Shown here: in pieces, positions 56,689 through 64,000 of the stretch | Layout of the letters: each line of letters starts with the position of its first letter | Numbering within the stretch: the first letter of the stretch is position 1 | Assembly: GCA_963664595.2 (NCBI GenBank) | Contig: CAXXOK010000009.1 | Location: forward strand, 91,132 to 155,131 | Direction of reading: 5' to 3' | Length of the DNA stretch: 64,000 nt | DNA from: CAXXOK01 sp963664595 | GTDB lineage: Bacteria; Bacillota; Clostridia; Christensenellales; Aristaeellaceae | Notes under the pieces: generated by a model | What the model saw: the letters and a program-made list of their open reading frames with translations, nothing else | What the model was told of the DNA's origin: nothing | Databases searched by the model: none | Program-made: the position numbers and the translations under genes

Positions 56689-58938
56689 CTATGCCTTCCG
56701 CGTTCTGGTACGGTAGGCAATCAAGGTATCCAACGCCTTCATGGCGGAGCGGATATCGTGGTACACCGGCAGGCCGCCCATCTCAAACACATGGGTGAAC
56801 TCCTTGTAGTAGTCCCCGCCGTTGACGGACACCACCACCGGCTTCTGGTATTTCGCCGCCAGCGCCGGGATGAGGTTGGCCATGCTGTCCGCATCGTGGC
56901 AGGTGGAGGGGGCGGTTTTCAGCACGTTGGCATGGGGCACGGCGGCCACAAACACGCAATCCACGCCGTCATCCTGCAGCAGCGCCTCCACAAAGCCCGC
57001 AAACACCTCGTCGTCCGACGAGGGGGTGATATCCAAAAACGAGGTGGAAAGGTCCGCCAGCCCGTATTTATCCCGCGCGCGGAGCTTTTCCACAGTGGCC
57101 GGGGCCAGCACGGCCTGGGTAAGGCTGTGCAGCGCGTCCGCGCCGACGGTGGATTCAAACCCCGCGTTCAGCACCCCGGCCACGCGGTTGCCCCGCACGG
57201 CTTTGCCGGAAAGCAGGGAGAAGATTTTCACGTAGTTTTCAAAGTCCTCCAGATTTTCGCCCAGCACCACCCCGGCCTGTCCGCAGGCCGCCTTGAACAC
57301 CTCGTAGCTGCCGGACATCGAGGCCGTGTGCGAGGCCGCGGCCCTGGCCCCGGCCGCCGTTTTACCGGATTTGTAGACCACGATCGGCTTTTGCACGTCC
57401 CGGGCCAGCTCAAAAAAGCGCCGTCCCTCGCCGGGGGCCATGCCCTCCACATAGAGGGCGATCAGGTCAATCTCCGGCTGCCGGTTGAAATACTCGATCA
57501 GATCGGGAATCTGCACGTCGTACTTGTTGCCGATGCTCACCACCGACTGGAACAGGCGGCTCTCCTTCATCTTGTCGATCACGGAGATCGCAAGCGCCCC
57601 GCTCTGGGTGATCAGCGCGGTGTTGCTGCGCTGGGAGTGGAGGATCTGCAGCTTTTCCTTGACGATGAAAATGGAGTTGAGGCCCTTGCGGTTTTCGCCG
57701 GGCGCCTGAAACACGCCCACGCAGTTGGGGCCGATGATGCGGATGCCCTCGGGCAGTGCCGCGTCGATCTGGGTTTTGAACTCGGCGTAGCTCATGTCCG
57801 CCGGGATGCCGGAGATCACGATGATTCCCTTGGGCGCGTTTTTTGGCAGGCTTTTGAGAAAGTCCACAAAAAACCGCGCGGGCGCGGCATAGATGGCCAG
57901 CTCCGGCATGGGGCTGATCTGCGTCAGGGACGGGTAAATCGGATATTCCGTTTCGTCAAACAGCAGGCTGCCGCCGCTGGGGTTGACCAGATACAGGTCA
58001 TCACGCCCCAAATCGTGCAGCAGGCGGGCGATCTCCCGCGCCATGCTATCCTTTTGCAGGTTGGCGGATACGCCGATCACCGCGACGCCCTTGGGGCTAA
58101 AAAACGGCTCCAGATTCTGGGCGCCGTGCCCGGCGGGGGCAGCCTGGGCCTGCGCGGCCGCCGTGAACTTGGCAAAGCCGTCCACGGCCACAAAGCGGCC
58201 GTCCCCGGTGATCACAAAGGGGTTGATATCCATCTCGGAAATGATGTAGGGCGGGCGCTGCGGCGCGATTACGGAGTAGGCGTACGCCAGCTGGCTGAGC
58301 ACCGATACGGCGTTTGCAAACAGATGCAGGTATTCCGTATGGCCGATGTTTTCAAACTTGTGGCGGATGTTGAGGCCGTTGACAAACGCCTCGGCCTGCG
58401 CCCGGTCCAGCGGCGGCATGATGAGGTTGGCGGGGTCGTAATACTTGGCGAAAAACTCCGCGTCGTCGCCGCCCTTGCTCACGGTCAGCACGGGGCCGAA
58501 GGCGGGATCATCTTGAATACCGAAAAGCACCTCGTAGCCGATGGCATGGGGAAACTGGATGAACTCCGTCAGCAGAAAGCCTGTGATCCGCGGAGGAGCA
58601 TCCGCCGGGAAATGGGAGAGGATGTCCGCCTCCATGGCGCGGATGGCGGCTTGCACCGAGGCGGCCGTTGTGTTGCCCAGCACCTTGACGCCGCCCACCT
58701 TCTGCTTGTGGGCGATCTGCGGGGAGATGACCTTGAGCACCAGCGTGTCCGGCATGGCGGCAAGGGCGGCGGCATCCAGCGCGGCGGCGCTTGCCACAGC
58801 CAGGTAGCGGGGCACCGAAAGGCCCGCCGCCCGGAGAATTTCGTATACCTCGTACTCATACAGGGTGTCGCGGGCGTCGTCCGCCGCGCGGTCAAAAATG
58901 GCGTTGATCCGCCGGAACTGCTCCTGCGTAAAAAACAT
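56689..58938 (-). CDS. ADP-forming acyl-CoA (acetyl-CoA) synthetase
   Basis: 749 residues. The enzyme makes ATP and acid from acyl-CoA, ADP and phosphate, or runs in reverse, an energy-saving step of fermentation. The ATP-grasp (beta) domain comes first (about 1-265, with LVLKVISPQIAHKQKVGGVK and ISEMDINPFVI). The alpha part follows: CoA-binding (about 275-400, FFSPKGVAVIGVSANLQKDS) and ligase domains with the phospho-accepting His in AAASHTASMSGSYE. The two-in-one beta-alpha order differs from the alpha-beta order of many family members. AGGAGAG precedes the ATG. Confidence 0.88.
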   Translation of the reverse strand: MFFTQEQFRRINAIFDRAADDARDTLYEYEVYEILRAAGLSVPRYLAVASAAALDAAALAAMPDTLVLKVISPQIAHKQKVGGVKVLGNTTAASVQAAIRAMEADILSHFPADAPPRITGFLLTEFIQFPHAIGYEVLFGIQDDPAFGPVLTVSKGGDDAEFFAKYYDPANLIMPPLDRAQAEAFVNGLNIRHKFENIGHTEYLHLFANAVSVLSQLAYAYSVIAPQRPPYIISEMDINPFVITGDGRFVAVDGFAKFTAAAQAQAAPAGHGAQNLEPFFSPKGVAVIGVSANLQKDSMAREIARLLHDLGRDDLYLVNPSGGSLLFDETEYPIYPSLTQISPMPELAIYAAPARFFVDFLKSLPKNAPKGIIVISGIPADMSYAEFKTQIDAALPEGIRIIGPNCVGVFQAPGENRKGLNSIFIVKEKLQILHSQRSNTALITQSGALAISVIDKMKESRLFQSVVSIGNKYDVQIPDLIEYFNRQPEIDLIALYVEGMAPGEGRRFFELARDVQKPIVVYKSGKTAAGARAAASHTASMSGSYEVFKAACGQAGVVLGENLEDFENYVKIFSLLSGKAVRGNRVAGVLNAGFESTVGADALHSLTQAVLAPATVEKLRARDKYGLADLSTSFLDITPSSDDEVFAGFVEALLQDDGVDCVFVAAVPHANVLKTAPSTCHDADSMANLIPALAAKYQKPVVVSVNGGDYYKEFTHVFEMGGLPVYHDIRSAMKALDTLIAYRTRTRKA

Positions 58939-58995
58939 GGCCGTCTCTCCTGTTCATAAGGTGGGATGGGGAATGCTTCCATTGCCGAAGGGATT

Positions 58996-59022
58996 GGTAA
59001 ACGCTTTACTCATCGTTTACCT
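58996..59022. repeat. R2 end fragment
   Basis: GGTAAACGCTTTACTCATCGTTTACCT is the R2 right end, itself an imperfect palindrome. It lies just before the stop of the next gene on the minus strand. Confidence 0.55.
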
Positions 59023-59026
59023 GGGG

Positions 59027-59554
59027 CTACAGCTCAATCCAGTACACTTCCACCCTGTGCCCGTCCGTATGCACAAACGCCCGCTCCAGCCGCCCGCCGC
59101 ACGCGAGGATGGTTCTGCGGGAGCCCTCGTTGTCCTGGTTGCAGGAGATCATCACACGCGGCAGGCCGAGGGGTTCTTTGGCGTGCTTCAGGGCCAGCCG
59201 GAGTATTTCCGTCGCATAGCCCTTGCGGCGCTCGGAGGGGCGCACCCCGTAGCCGATATGCCCGCCGTAGGCGGCCAGAAACTCGTTGAGGGTATGGCGG
59301 ATGTCCACCATGCCGATCAGGCGGCCGTCCGCCTTTCGCACCGCAAAAAAGGTGTCGGCGGATACCCAGCCCCCGCGCGTGGTTTTGGGGTCGTTGTTAT
59401 TGCGCACCTGCTCAAGCCATGCGCCGTATTCCATTTGGCCCAGCATCGCGCTGCCGTGCAGGTGTGCTTCCCCGGCCAGCGTGTGCTCGGCCCGGTACTC
59501 CTCGACCTGCCCGCGGTGGCCGGGCGTGGGTCTGACCAATATCAATCGTTCCAT
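59027..59554 (-). CDS. GNAT-family N-acetyltransferase
   Basis: 175 residues from the ATG at 59554; the frame is open further but the upstream part is not protein-like. It matches the YedL/RimJ-like acetyltransferases: FFAVRKADGRLIGMVDIRH, then HIGYGVRPSERRKGYATEIL with the acetyl-CoA loop, and ISCNQDNEGSRRTILACGG. The substrate is unknown. The nearest ribosome site is weak. Confidence 0.88.
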   Translation of the reverse strand: MERLILVRPTPGHRGQVEEYRAEHTLAGEAHLHGSAMLGQMEYGAWLEQVRNNNDPKTTRGGWVSADTFFAVRKADGRLIGMVDIRHTLNEFLAAYGGHIGYGVRPSERRKGYATEILRLALKHAKEPLGLPRVMISCNQDNEGSRRTILACGGRLERAFVHTDGHRVEVYWIEL

Positions 59555-59763
59555 AAAAGGGGTAATTCCTGCTCCGCAAGGCTTCTTCCTGCCGCGGGCC
59601 CGGCGTGCGCGGTAATTTTCCTGCCTGCCGCCTGGAACTTTCGGGTTGTTCCATCCGTCTATATGGATAGAACCCCTGATCCCGATTGAAAACAAGCCGC
59701 GAAGCGGATTGCACACAGACATACCGATGAAAACGATCCTGAAAAGGAAGGAAGGGAGAACCC

Positions 59764-61692
59764 ATGATGAAAAAAACACAATGGCTTTGCCTGCTGCTTG
59801 CCCTGTGCCTGCTGCTTTCGATGTCCCCCACCGCCTTTGCCCAGCAGGGCGAAGCCGACGCGCAGGCGATTACGCAGCGGCAGTTTGCCGCCCTGCTGAC
59901 CCGCGCGTTCCCGGCGGCTACCGTGTCCGGGCTGAAAACAGAGACTCCCCTGACCTACGGGCTGGCGCTTGTCGCGCTGTGCCGGGCGCTGGGCATGGGC
60001 GAGCTTACCCCGGCGGAGGCGCTGGCCTTTGCCATCGAGGGCGACCTCATCAGCGGCATCGCCGTAACAGAGGGCGGCACGGTATCGGCGGCGGAGGCGC
60101 GGCAGATGATCGACGCCTTTGCGGCCCTGCGCGTGGCGCTGCTGGATGAGGAAACACAAACCCGGGAAATGGCCATGCTCTCCACCGCACCCATGGCCAG
60201 TACTACGCAGGCCACCGGTGCGGCCCCAAACGGCGCCAATACGAACATTGCCTTTCCGGTGATAATCGCCCAGACGGACTACAACGCCCTCAATGACGAA
60301 TCCTACGGCAACACCGGGGAGAACCGTTTCCTAAATCCCGTGGACAGCCCCTTTTCCACCTTTGCGCTGGATGTGGATACCGCCTCGTACGCCAACATCC
60401 GCCGCTGCCTGCTGGGTGGTTACTGGCCGGATAAGGGCGCTGTCCGCTTGGAGGAAATGCTCAACTATTTTGAGTATGATCTGCCGGCGGCCACGCCGGA
60501 TGAGCCCATCGCCGTGACCACCGAGCTGAACCGGTGCCCCTGGAACAAGGACCACCTGCTGGCGATGGTCGCACTGGCAAGCTATGAGCCGGACAAGGCG
60601 GATCTGCCCGGCAGCAACCTGGTATTTCTGGTGGATGTATCCGGCTCGATGGAGCAATCAAACCGGCTGCCGCTGGCGCGGCAGGCGCTCAAGCTGCTGC
60701 TGACGCAGCTGACTTCGAAGGATACCGTCACCATCGTGACCTACGCGGGCACCGTGGGCACCGTGCTTGCGCCCACCCCGGCGGATGAAACGGAGACCAT
60801 CGAACGTGCCATCGATAATATGCGCGCGGGCGGCTCCACCAACGGCGCGGGCGGCATCCAGGCCGCGTATGCCCAGGCGCGGGAGGCTTATATTAAGGGC
60901 GGCAACAACCGCGTCATCCTGCTCACGGACGGCGATTTCAACGTCGGCGTGCAAAGCGCGGCCGAGCTGGAGGCGCTGATTGAGGCCGAACGCGATTCCG
61001 GCATCTACCTGAGCGTGCTGGGCTTTGGCATGGGCAACCTGAAGGACTACGAAATGGAAACCCTCGCCGACTATGGCAACGGCAACTACGCCTACATCGA
61101 CACCCTGAAGGAAGCCAAAAAGGTGCTGGTGGACGATATGACCGGCACCCTCTTTACCGTAGCCAAGGACGTAAAGCTGCAGGTGGAGTTCAACCCGGCG
61201 CAGGTGGCGGAGTACCGGCTGATCGGCTATGAAAACCGCCTGCTGGAAACCGAGGACTTTACCGACGACACCAAGGACGCCGGAGAGATGGGCGCGGGCC
61301 ACCGGATGATCGCCCTGTATGAGATCGTGCCCGCTGTGGACGGCACGGCGGCGTCCGCCACCACCTCCCGCTATCAGGAGGCGGTGCTCAAGGCCTCGGA
61401 CGAGATGGCCTACGTGTCGGTGCGCTATCAGCTGCCGGACACCGGGGAGATTCTCCAGACCGGCGCCGCGCTGACCGCGCCGCAGGCCTTCGGCCCGATG
61501 AGCGCCGACATGGCCTTTGCCTCGGCGGTAGCGGAGTTCGGCCTGCTGCTCTATGGTTCCGAATACAAAGCGGACGCAAGCATGGACAGCCTGCTGGCCC
61601 GCGCCCTGGCAAACCGCGGGGAGGACGCCTTCGGCTACCGCGCCGAGTTTGTGCAGATCGTCTCGCTCGCCGGTATGCTGGAAACCCCGTAA
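59764..61692 (+). CDS. Secreted von Willebrand factor A domain protein
   Basis: 642 residues with a signal peptide (WLCLLLALCLLLSMSPTAFA). A degenerate SLH-like segment (about 35-120: ITQRQFAALLTRAFPAA) may bind the cell wall. The region DSPFSTFALDVDTASYANI is the N-terminal VWF_A-associated domain, and LVFLVDVSGSMEQSNRL carries the DxSxS metal site of the VWA domain (about 280-460). The C-terminal part matches DUF3520 (YfbK-like). VWA domains bind other proteins through a metal ion; the partner is unknown. The ribosome site is GGAAGGGAG. Confidence 0.9.
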   Translation: MMKKTQWLCLLLALCLLLSMSPTAFAQQGEADAQAITQRQFAALLTRAFPAATVSGLKTETPLTYGLALVALCRALGMGELTPAEALAFAIEGDLISGIAVTEGGTVSAAEARQMIDAFAALRVALLDEETQTREMAMLSTAPMASTTQATGAAPNGANTNIAFPVIIAQTDYNALNDESYGNTGENRFLNPVDSPFSTFALDVDTASYANIRRCLLGGYWPDKGAVRLEEMLNYFEYDLPAATPDEPIAVTTELNRCPWNKDHLLAMVALASYEPDKADLPGSNLVFLVDVSGSMEQSNRLPLARQALKLLLTQLTSKDTVTIVTYAGTVGTVLAPTPADETETIERAIDNMRAGGSTNGAGGIQAAYAQAREAYIKGGNNRVILLTDGDFNVGVQSAAELEALIEAERDSGIYLSVLGFGMGNLKDYEMETLADYGNGNYAYIDTLKEAKKVLVDDMTGTLFTVAKDVKLQVEFNPAQVAEYRLIGYENRLLETEDFTDDTKDAGEMGAGHRMIALYEIVPAVDGTAASATTSRYQEAVLKASDEMAYVSVRYQLPDTGEILQTGAALTAPQAFGPMSADMAFASAVAEFGLLLYGSEYKADASMDSLLARALANRGEDAFGYRAEFVQIVSLAGMLETP

Positions 61693-61744
61693 GCGCCGCC
61701 GCCCCATGCCGGGGCCTGCTTTACAGAAGCGAGAAGCATAATTT

Positions 61745-61790
61745 CCATACGAAAAATCCTGTGCCGCTGCGCACAGGGTTTTTCGTATGG
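61745..61790. terminator. Terminator after the VWA gene
   Basis: CCATACGAAAAATCCTGTGC and GCACAGGGTTTTTCGTATGG form a 20-bp stem with one mismatch around a 6-base loop. T-rich sequence lies within the descending arm. Confidence 0.7.
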
Positions 61791-61840
61791 AAAAAGTGCG
61801 CGTTATTCCTGAAAATCAAGCAACTTTTTCCAAGAAGGAT

Positions 61841-61869
61841 TTGATTTCCCAGTGGCTTTCAGATATAAT
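61841..61869 (+). promoter_or_regulatory. Sigma-A-type promoter of the rsb module
   Basis: TTGATT, a 17-base spacer, then TATAAT, 131 bp before rsbR. No sigma-B-like promoter was recognised. The rest of 61693-61999 has no credible gene. Confidence 0.7.
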
Positions 61870-61999
61870 TAAAACCAACAGTCAAGAACAGCAAACCCGT
61901 GAATTGTTGAACATTCATGACCGGCGTACACAAAGCTGCGCAGTTTTGGATCGTTTTCTCTTTCTTTTCCTGTGACAAAAGCATAACGGAGGGTACAGC

Positions 62000-62800
62000 A
62001 TGGCTACAGACAAGCGTTTTGAGCAGGCTGACAGCCTGATCAAGGATCAGATCCTCAACCAGATTCCGTCTCCTGTGATGGCGTTTGATAAAAACATGAG
62101 GATTATCTATGTCAACCGCCAGGCCGCCGCGCTGGCGGGCAGGACAAAGGAGGAGATCCTCGGCGAATACTGCTACGACGTCTATCACACCACGGTCTGC
62201 CAAACGGAGGACTGCGGCATCCGGCATGTGCTCAAGACCGGGGAAGAGGTTTCCAACCGCACCGAGATCGAGATTGACGGAGAAGTGCGCAACAAGGAGT
62301 TTTTTGCCACGCCGCTGACAAACAGCGAGGGCGAGGTGATCGGCGGGCTGGAATTTGTGATCGATATCACCAAGCGCGTGCAGTACGAGCAGAACATGAT
62401 CGAGCAGAGCAAGACCATCCAGAAGCTGTCCACCCCGACCATCAAGCTGTGGGAGGGCATTCTGGTGATGCCGATCATCGGGGTGATCGATTCCATCCGG
62501 GCGCAGAACATGATGGAAACAATGCTGGAAAGAATCGAGGAAACCTACGCCCGGGTGATCATCCTGGATATCTCCGGCGTGGCCGCCGTGGATACCGCCG
62601 TGGCGCAGCACCTGATCAAAATTGCGAAGGCCACGAAGCTGATGGGCTGCGAGTGCATCCTTTCGGGCATTTCCCCGCCCGTGGCGCAGACGATTGTACA
62701 GCTGGGCATTGATATGGAATCCATCCATACAAAGTCCACGCTGTCCGACGCGCTGTCCGAAGCGTTTACGGCTGTCAACCTGAAAGTAATCCGGAAATAG
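62000..62800 (+). CDS. RsbR-like protein with PAS and STAS domains
   Basis: 266 residues. A PAS sensor domain (about 10-130: IPSPVMAFDKNMRIIYVN, TKEEILGEYCYDVYH) is joined to a C-terminal STAS domain (about 140-255: LWEGILVMPIIGVID, VIILDISGVAAVDTAVAQHL). This is the RsbR co-antagonist layout of a stressosome, except that RsbR of Bacillus has a globin-like sensor. Three cysteines in the PAS (CYD, VCQTEDC) could sense redox state or bind a cofactor. rsbS follows 15 bp later. Confidence 0.88.
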   Translation: MATDKRFEQADSLIKDQILNQIPSPVMAFDKNMRIIYVNRQAAALAGRTKEEILGEYCYDVYHTTVCQTEDCGIRHVLKTGEEVSNRTEIEIDGEVRNKEFFATPLTNSEGEVIGGLEFVIDITKRVQYEQNMIEQSKTIQKLSTPTIKLWEGILVMPIIGVIDSIRAQNMMETMLERIEETYARVIILDISGVAAVDTAVAQHLIKIAKATKLMGCECILSGISPPVAQTIVQLGIDMESIHTKSTLSDALSEAFTAVNLKVIRK

Positions 62801-62815
62801 CGGCAGGAAAAATAG

Positions 62816-63205
62816 ATGGAAACACAGCATACGGATCAATCCAAGCTGCTTACGCGCATCGGTAATACGCTGGTCGTGTCTTTTCCGGCTGAGCTTACGG
62901 ACGACTGCATACGGGAGATCAGCGAGGTTTTTACGCAGAGCGCATACGACAGCGGCGTGACCGGCGCGATCCTGAACTTTGCGAGGGTCTGCATGATGGA
63001 TTCCTGCATCTTTCAGGAAGTCAGGAATATATCCAAAGCGGTATCCCTGATGGGGGTCCGCGTGGTATGGGCGGCCCTCAGCGCGGGCGTGATCTGCGCG
63101 CTGGTGGATCTGGGCGTGCCGCTGGGCGACCGGACAATCACCACGGTAGCCACCCTGGAGCAGGGGCTTGCGCTGCTCTCCGGGCAAACAAGGGGCGGGA
63201 AATGA
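62816..63205 (+). CDS. rsbS: RsbS-like STAS-domain protein
   Basis: 129 residues, a single STAS domain. ILNFARVCMMDSCIFQEVRN contains the conserved Asp-Ser pair whose Ser is phosphorylated by RsbT. In stressosomes RsbS and RsbR form a large shell that holds RsbT until stress. It lies between rsbR and rsbT. Confidence 0.88.
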   Translation: METQHTDQSKLLTRIGNTLVVSFPAELTDDCIREISEVFTQSAYDSGVTGAILNFARVCMMDSCIFQEVRNISKAVSLMGVRVVWAALSAGVICALVDLGVPLGDRTITTVATLEQGLALLSGQTRGGK

Positions 63206-63214
63206 GGACCACCC

Positions 63215-63682
63215 ATGGAACAGGAACAAAAGCAGGAGCTGAAACTGGGCCCCGGCGGGGGCGTGCGCGTGGTGAAACAGAGAAAGCTCTACCTGGCCCG
63301 GCCGATTGACAACGAGGTCGTCATCTATATCGTCCGGGATATTCTGGCGGAAACGGGGTTTAAGCTTGTGGATGAGTTTGCGGCCGCAACCGCCGCCTCG
63401 GAGCTGACGACCAACATCCTGCGCTACGCGGGCAAGGGAACGCTGGAGGTGAGCGTTATCCAAAACGCCGCGGGCGTGACCGGCATTGAGCTGTTCGCCG
63501 CGGATTCCGGCCCCGGCATTGCCGACCTGGACGCGGCCATGCAGGACCACCGCAGCACCACCAAAAACAGTCTGGGCTCGGGGCTGCCCGGCGTGAAACG
63601 GATGATGGATGATTTCGCCATCGAATCCGTTTTGGGGCGGGGCACGCGGGTGCTCGCCAGAAAATGGAAGCATGATGGATAA
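63215..63682 (+). CDS. rsbT: RsbT-like serine kinase
   Basis: 155 residues with the GHKL ATPase fold of anti-sigma-type kinases: ASELTTNILRYAGKG (N-box), FAADSGPGIADL (G1 box) and NSLGSGLPGVKRMMDDF (G2 box). In known systems it phosphorylates RsbR and RsbS, then is released to act on a downstream switch. Its end overlaps the next gene by 11 bp. Confidence 0.9.
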   Translation: MEQEQKQELKLGPGGGVRVVKQRKLYLARPIDNEVVIYIVRDILAETGFKLVDEFAAATAASELTTNILRYAGKGTLEVSVIQNAAGVTGIELFAADSGPGIADLDAAMQDHRSTTKNSLGSGLPGVKRMMDDFAIESVLGRGTRVLARKWKHDG

Positions 63683-64000
63683 TCTGGATTGCGGCTATGC
63701 CGTCCGCGCGCTGAACCGGTATTTGTCCGAGTGCGGAGATACCGGGAGAATCTACCGCACGGATACGGCCTGCACTTTGGCGCTGATCGATGTGCTGGGG
63801 CACGGGGCCCAGGCCCGGCTTGTGGCGCAGCAGGCCGAAGCCTATCTGGACGCGCACTGCGGCGACGGGCTGACCGAGCTTTTGCAGGGGCTGCACGCCG
63901 AGCTGCTGGGCACCCGGGGCGCGGTGGGGGCAGTCTGCCGCCTGTACCGGAAATCGGGCCTGCTGGAGTGCGCCGGAATTGGCAACATTACCGTTAAGGT
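63672..64000 (+). CDS. RsbX-like PP2C/SpoIIE-type phosphatase (3' partial)
   Basis: It starts ATGATG, overlapping the rsbT end, and stays open to the window edge, so only about 109 residues are seen. TACTLALIDVLGHGAQARLV contains the conserved Asp-Gly-like metal-binding segment (here VLGHG) of PP2C phosphatases, and LLECAGIGNITVK is the later conserved strand. Its position after RsbT points to RsbX, which resets RsbR and RsbS by removing phosphate. Confidence 0.85.
   Translation, partial: MMDNLDCGYAVRALNRYLSECGDTGRIYRTDTACTLALIDVLGHGAQARLVAQQAEAYLDAHCGDGLTELLQGLHAELLGTRGAVGAVCRLYRKSGLLECAGIGNITVK

Noticed and set aside
61787..61975. 62-codon ORF before rsbR
   Set aside because: It starts in a terminator stem and runs across the rsb promoter; no homology is evident.

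Overview
The window is a GC-rich bacterial chromosome segment, most likely from a Clostridia-class member of the Bacillota (gut-type, pectin-using). The gene order plsX-acpP-rnc-smc-ftsY, the Rsb-type stress module, the strong sigma-A-like promoters and AGGAGG ribosome sites all fit that group. The exact genus cannot be named from the sequence alone.

Layout. 1-5.2 kb: end of a GH105 unsaturated rhamnogalacturonyl hydrolase, a DsrE-like protein, a radical SAM protein, a pectinesterase and an AraC/GyrI-like regulator. 5.5-13.3 kb: a CPA2 antiporter, an acetyltransferase, two adjacent arylsulfate sulfotransferases and two small membrane proteins. 13.5-20.2 kb: a TRAP transporter (DctP-Q-M) followed by mannonate dehydratase (uxuA) and a fructuronate-reductase-type dehydrogenase (uxuB). 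With the pectin enzymes this makes a coherent pectin/uronate uptake and breakdown region. 20.4-26.3 kb: a two-gene ABC exporter, a zinc-dependent phospholipase C-like protein and a glycosyltransferase. 26.4-30.6 kb: an AT-rich islet carrying one large gene (metallophosphoesterase plus HSP90-like ATPase plus a 54-unit hexanucleotide repeat), split by a frameshift and bracketed by a 30-bp direct repeat related to msrB. 30.4-35.4 kb: MsrAB, a class-3-lipase-like hydrolase and a membrane HEAT-repeat protein. 35.6-45.8 kb: a membrane-anchored PQQ-type propeller protein, then plsX, acpP, rnc, smc and ftsY. 45.9-54.5 kb: a DUF975-type membrane protein, a TrmH-family methyltransferase, a TIGR01440 protein, an M48-like peptidase, gpmA, an MFS transporter, an SGNH hydrolase remnant, an AEC transporter, an alpha/beta hydrolase and TetR. 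54.6-56.6 kb: a tandem array of intergenic repeats interrupted by an IS481-like element. 56.7-64 kb: ADP-forming acyl-CoA synthetase, acetyltransferase, VWA lipoprotein-like protein and an rsbR-rsbS-rsbT-rsbX module that runs off the end.

Two themes stand out beyond the genes. First, two families of noncoding repeats fill the intergenic spaces. R1 is about 185 bp, with inverted ends and three stem-loops whose sequences covary between copies, and at several loci it is flanked on both sides by copies of a locus-specific terminator hairpin. R2 is about 162 bp, MITE-like, with a 51-bp deletion derivative that supplies a stop codon. Second, between about 44.5 and 52 kb nearly every gene, including the normally essential smc and ftsY, carries single-base indels. 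This points to consensus error in that stretch more than to biology, and gene boundaries there should be read with that in mind.

The most promising candidate for an undescribed system is the metallophosphoesterase/HSP90-ATPase gene at 26.6-30.2 kb.
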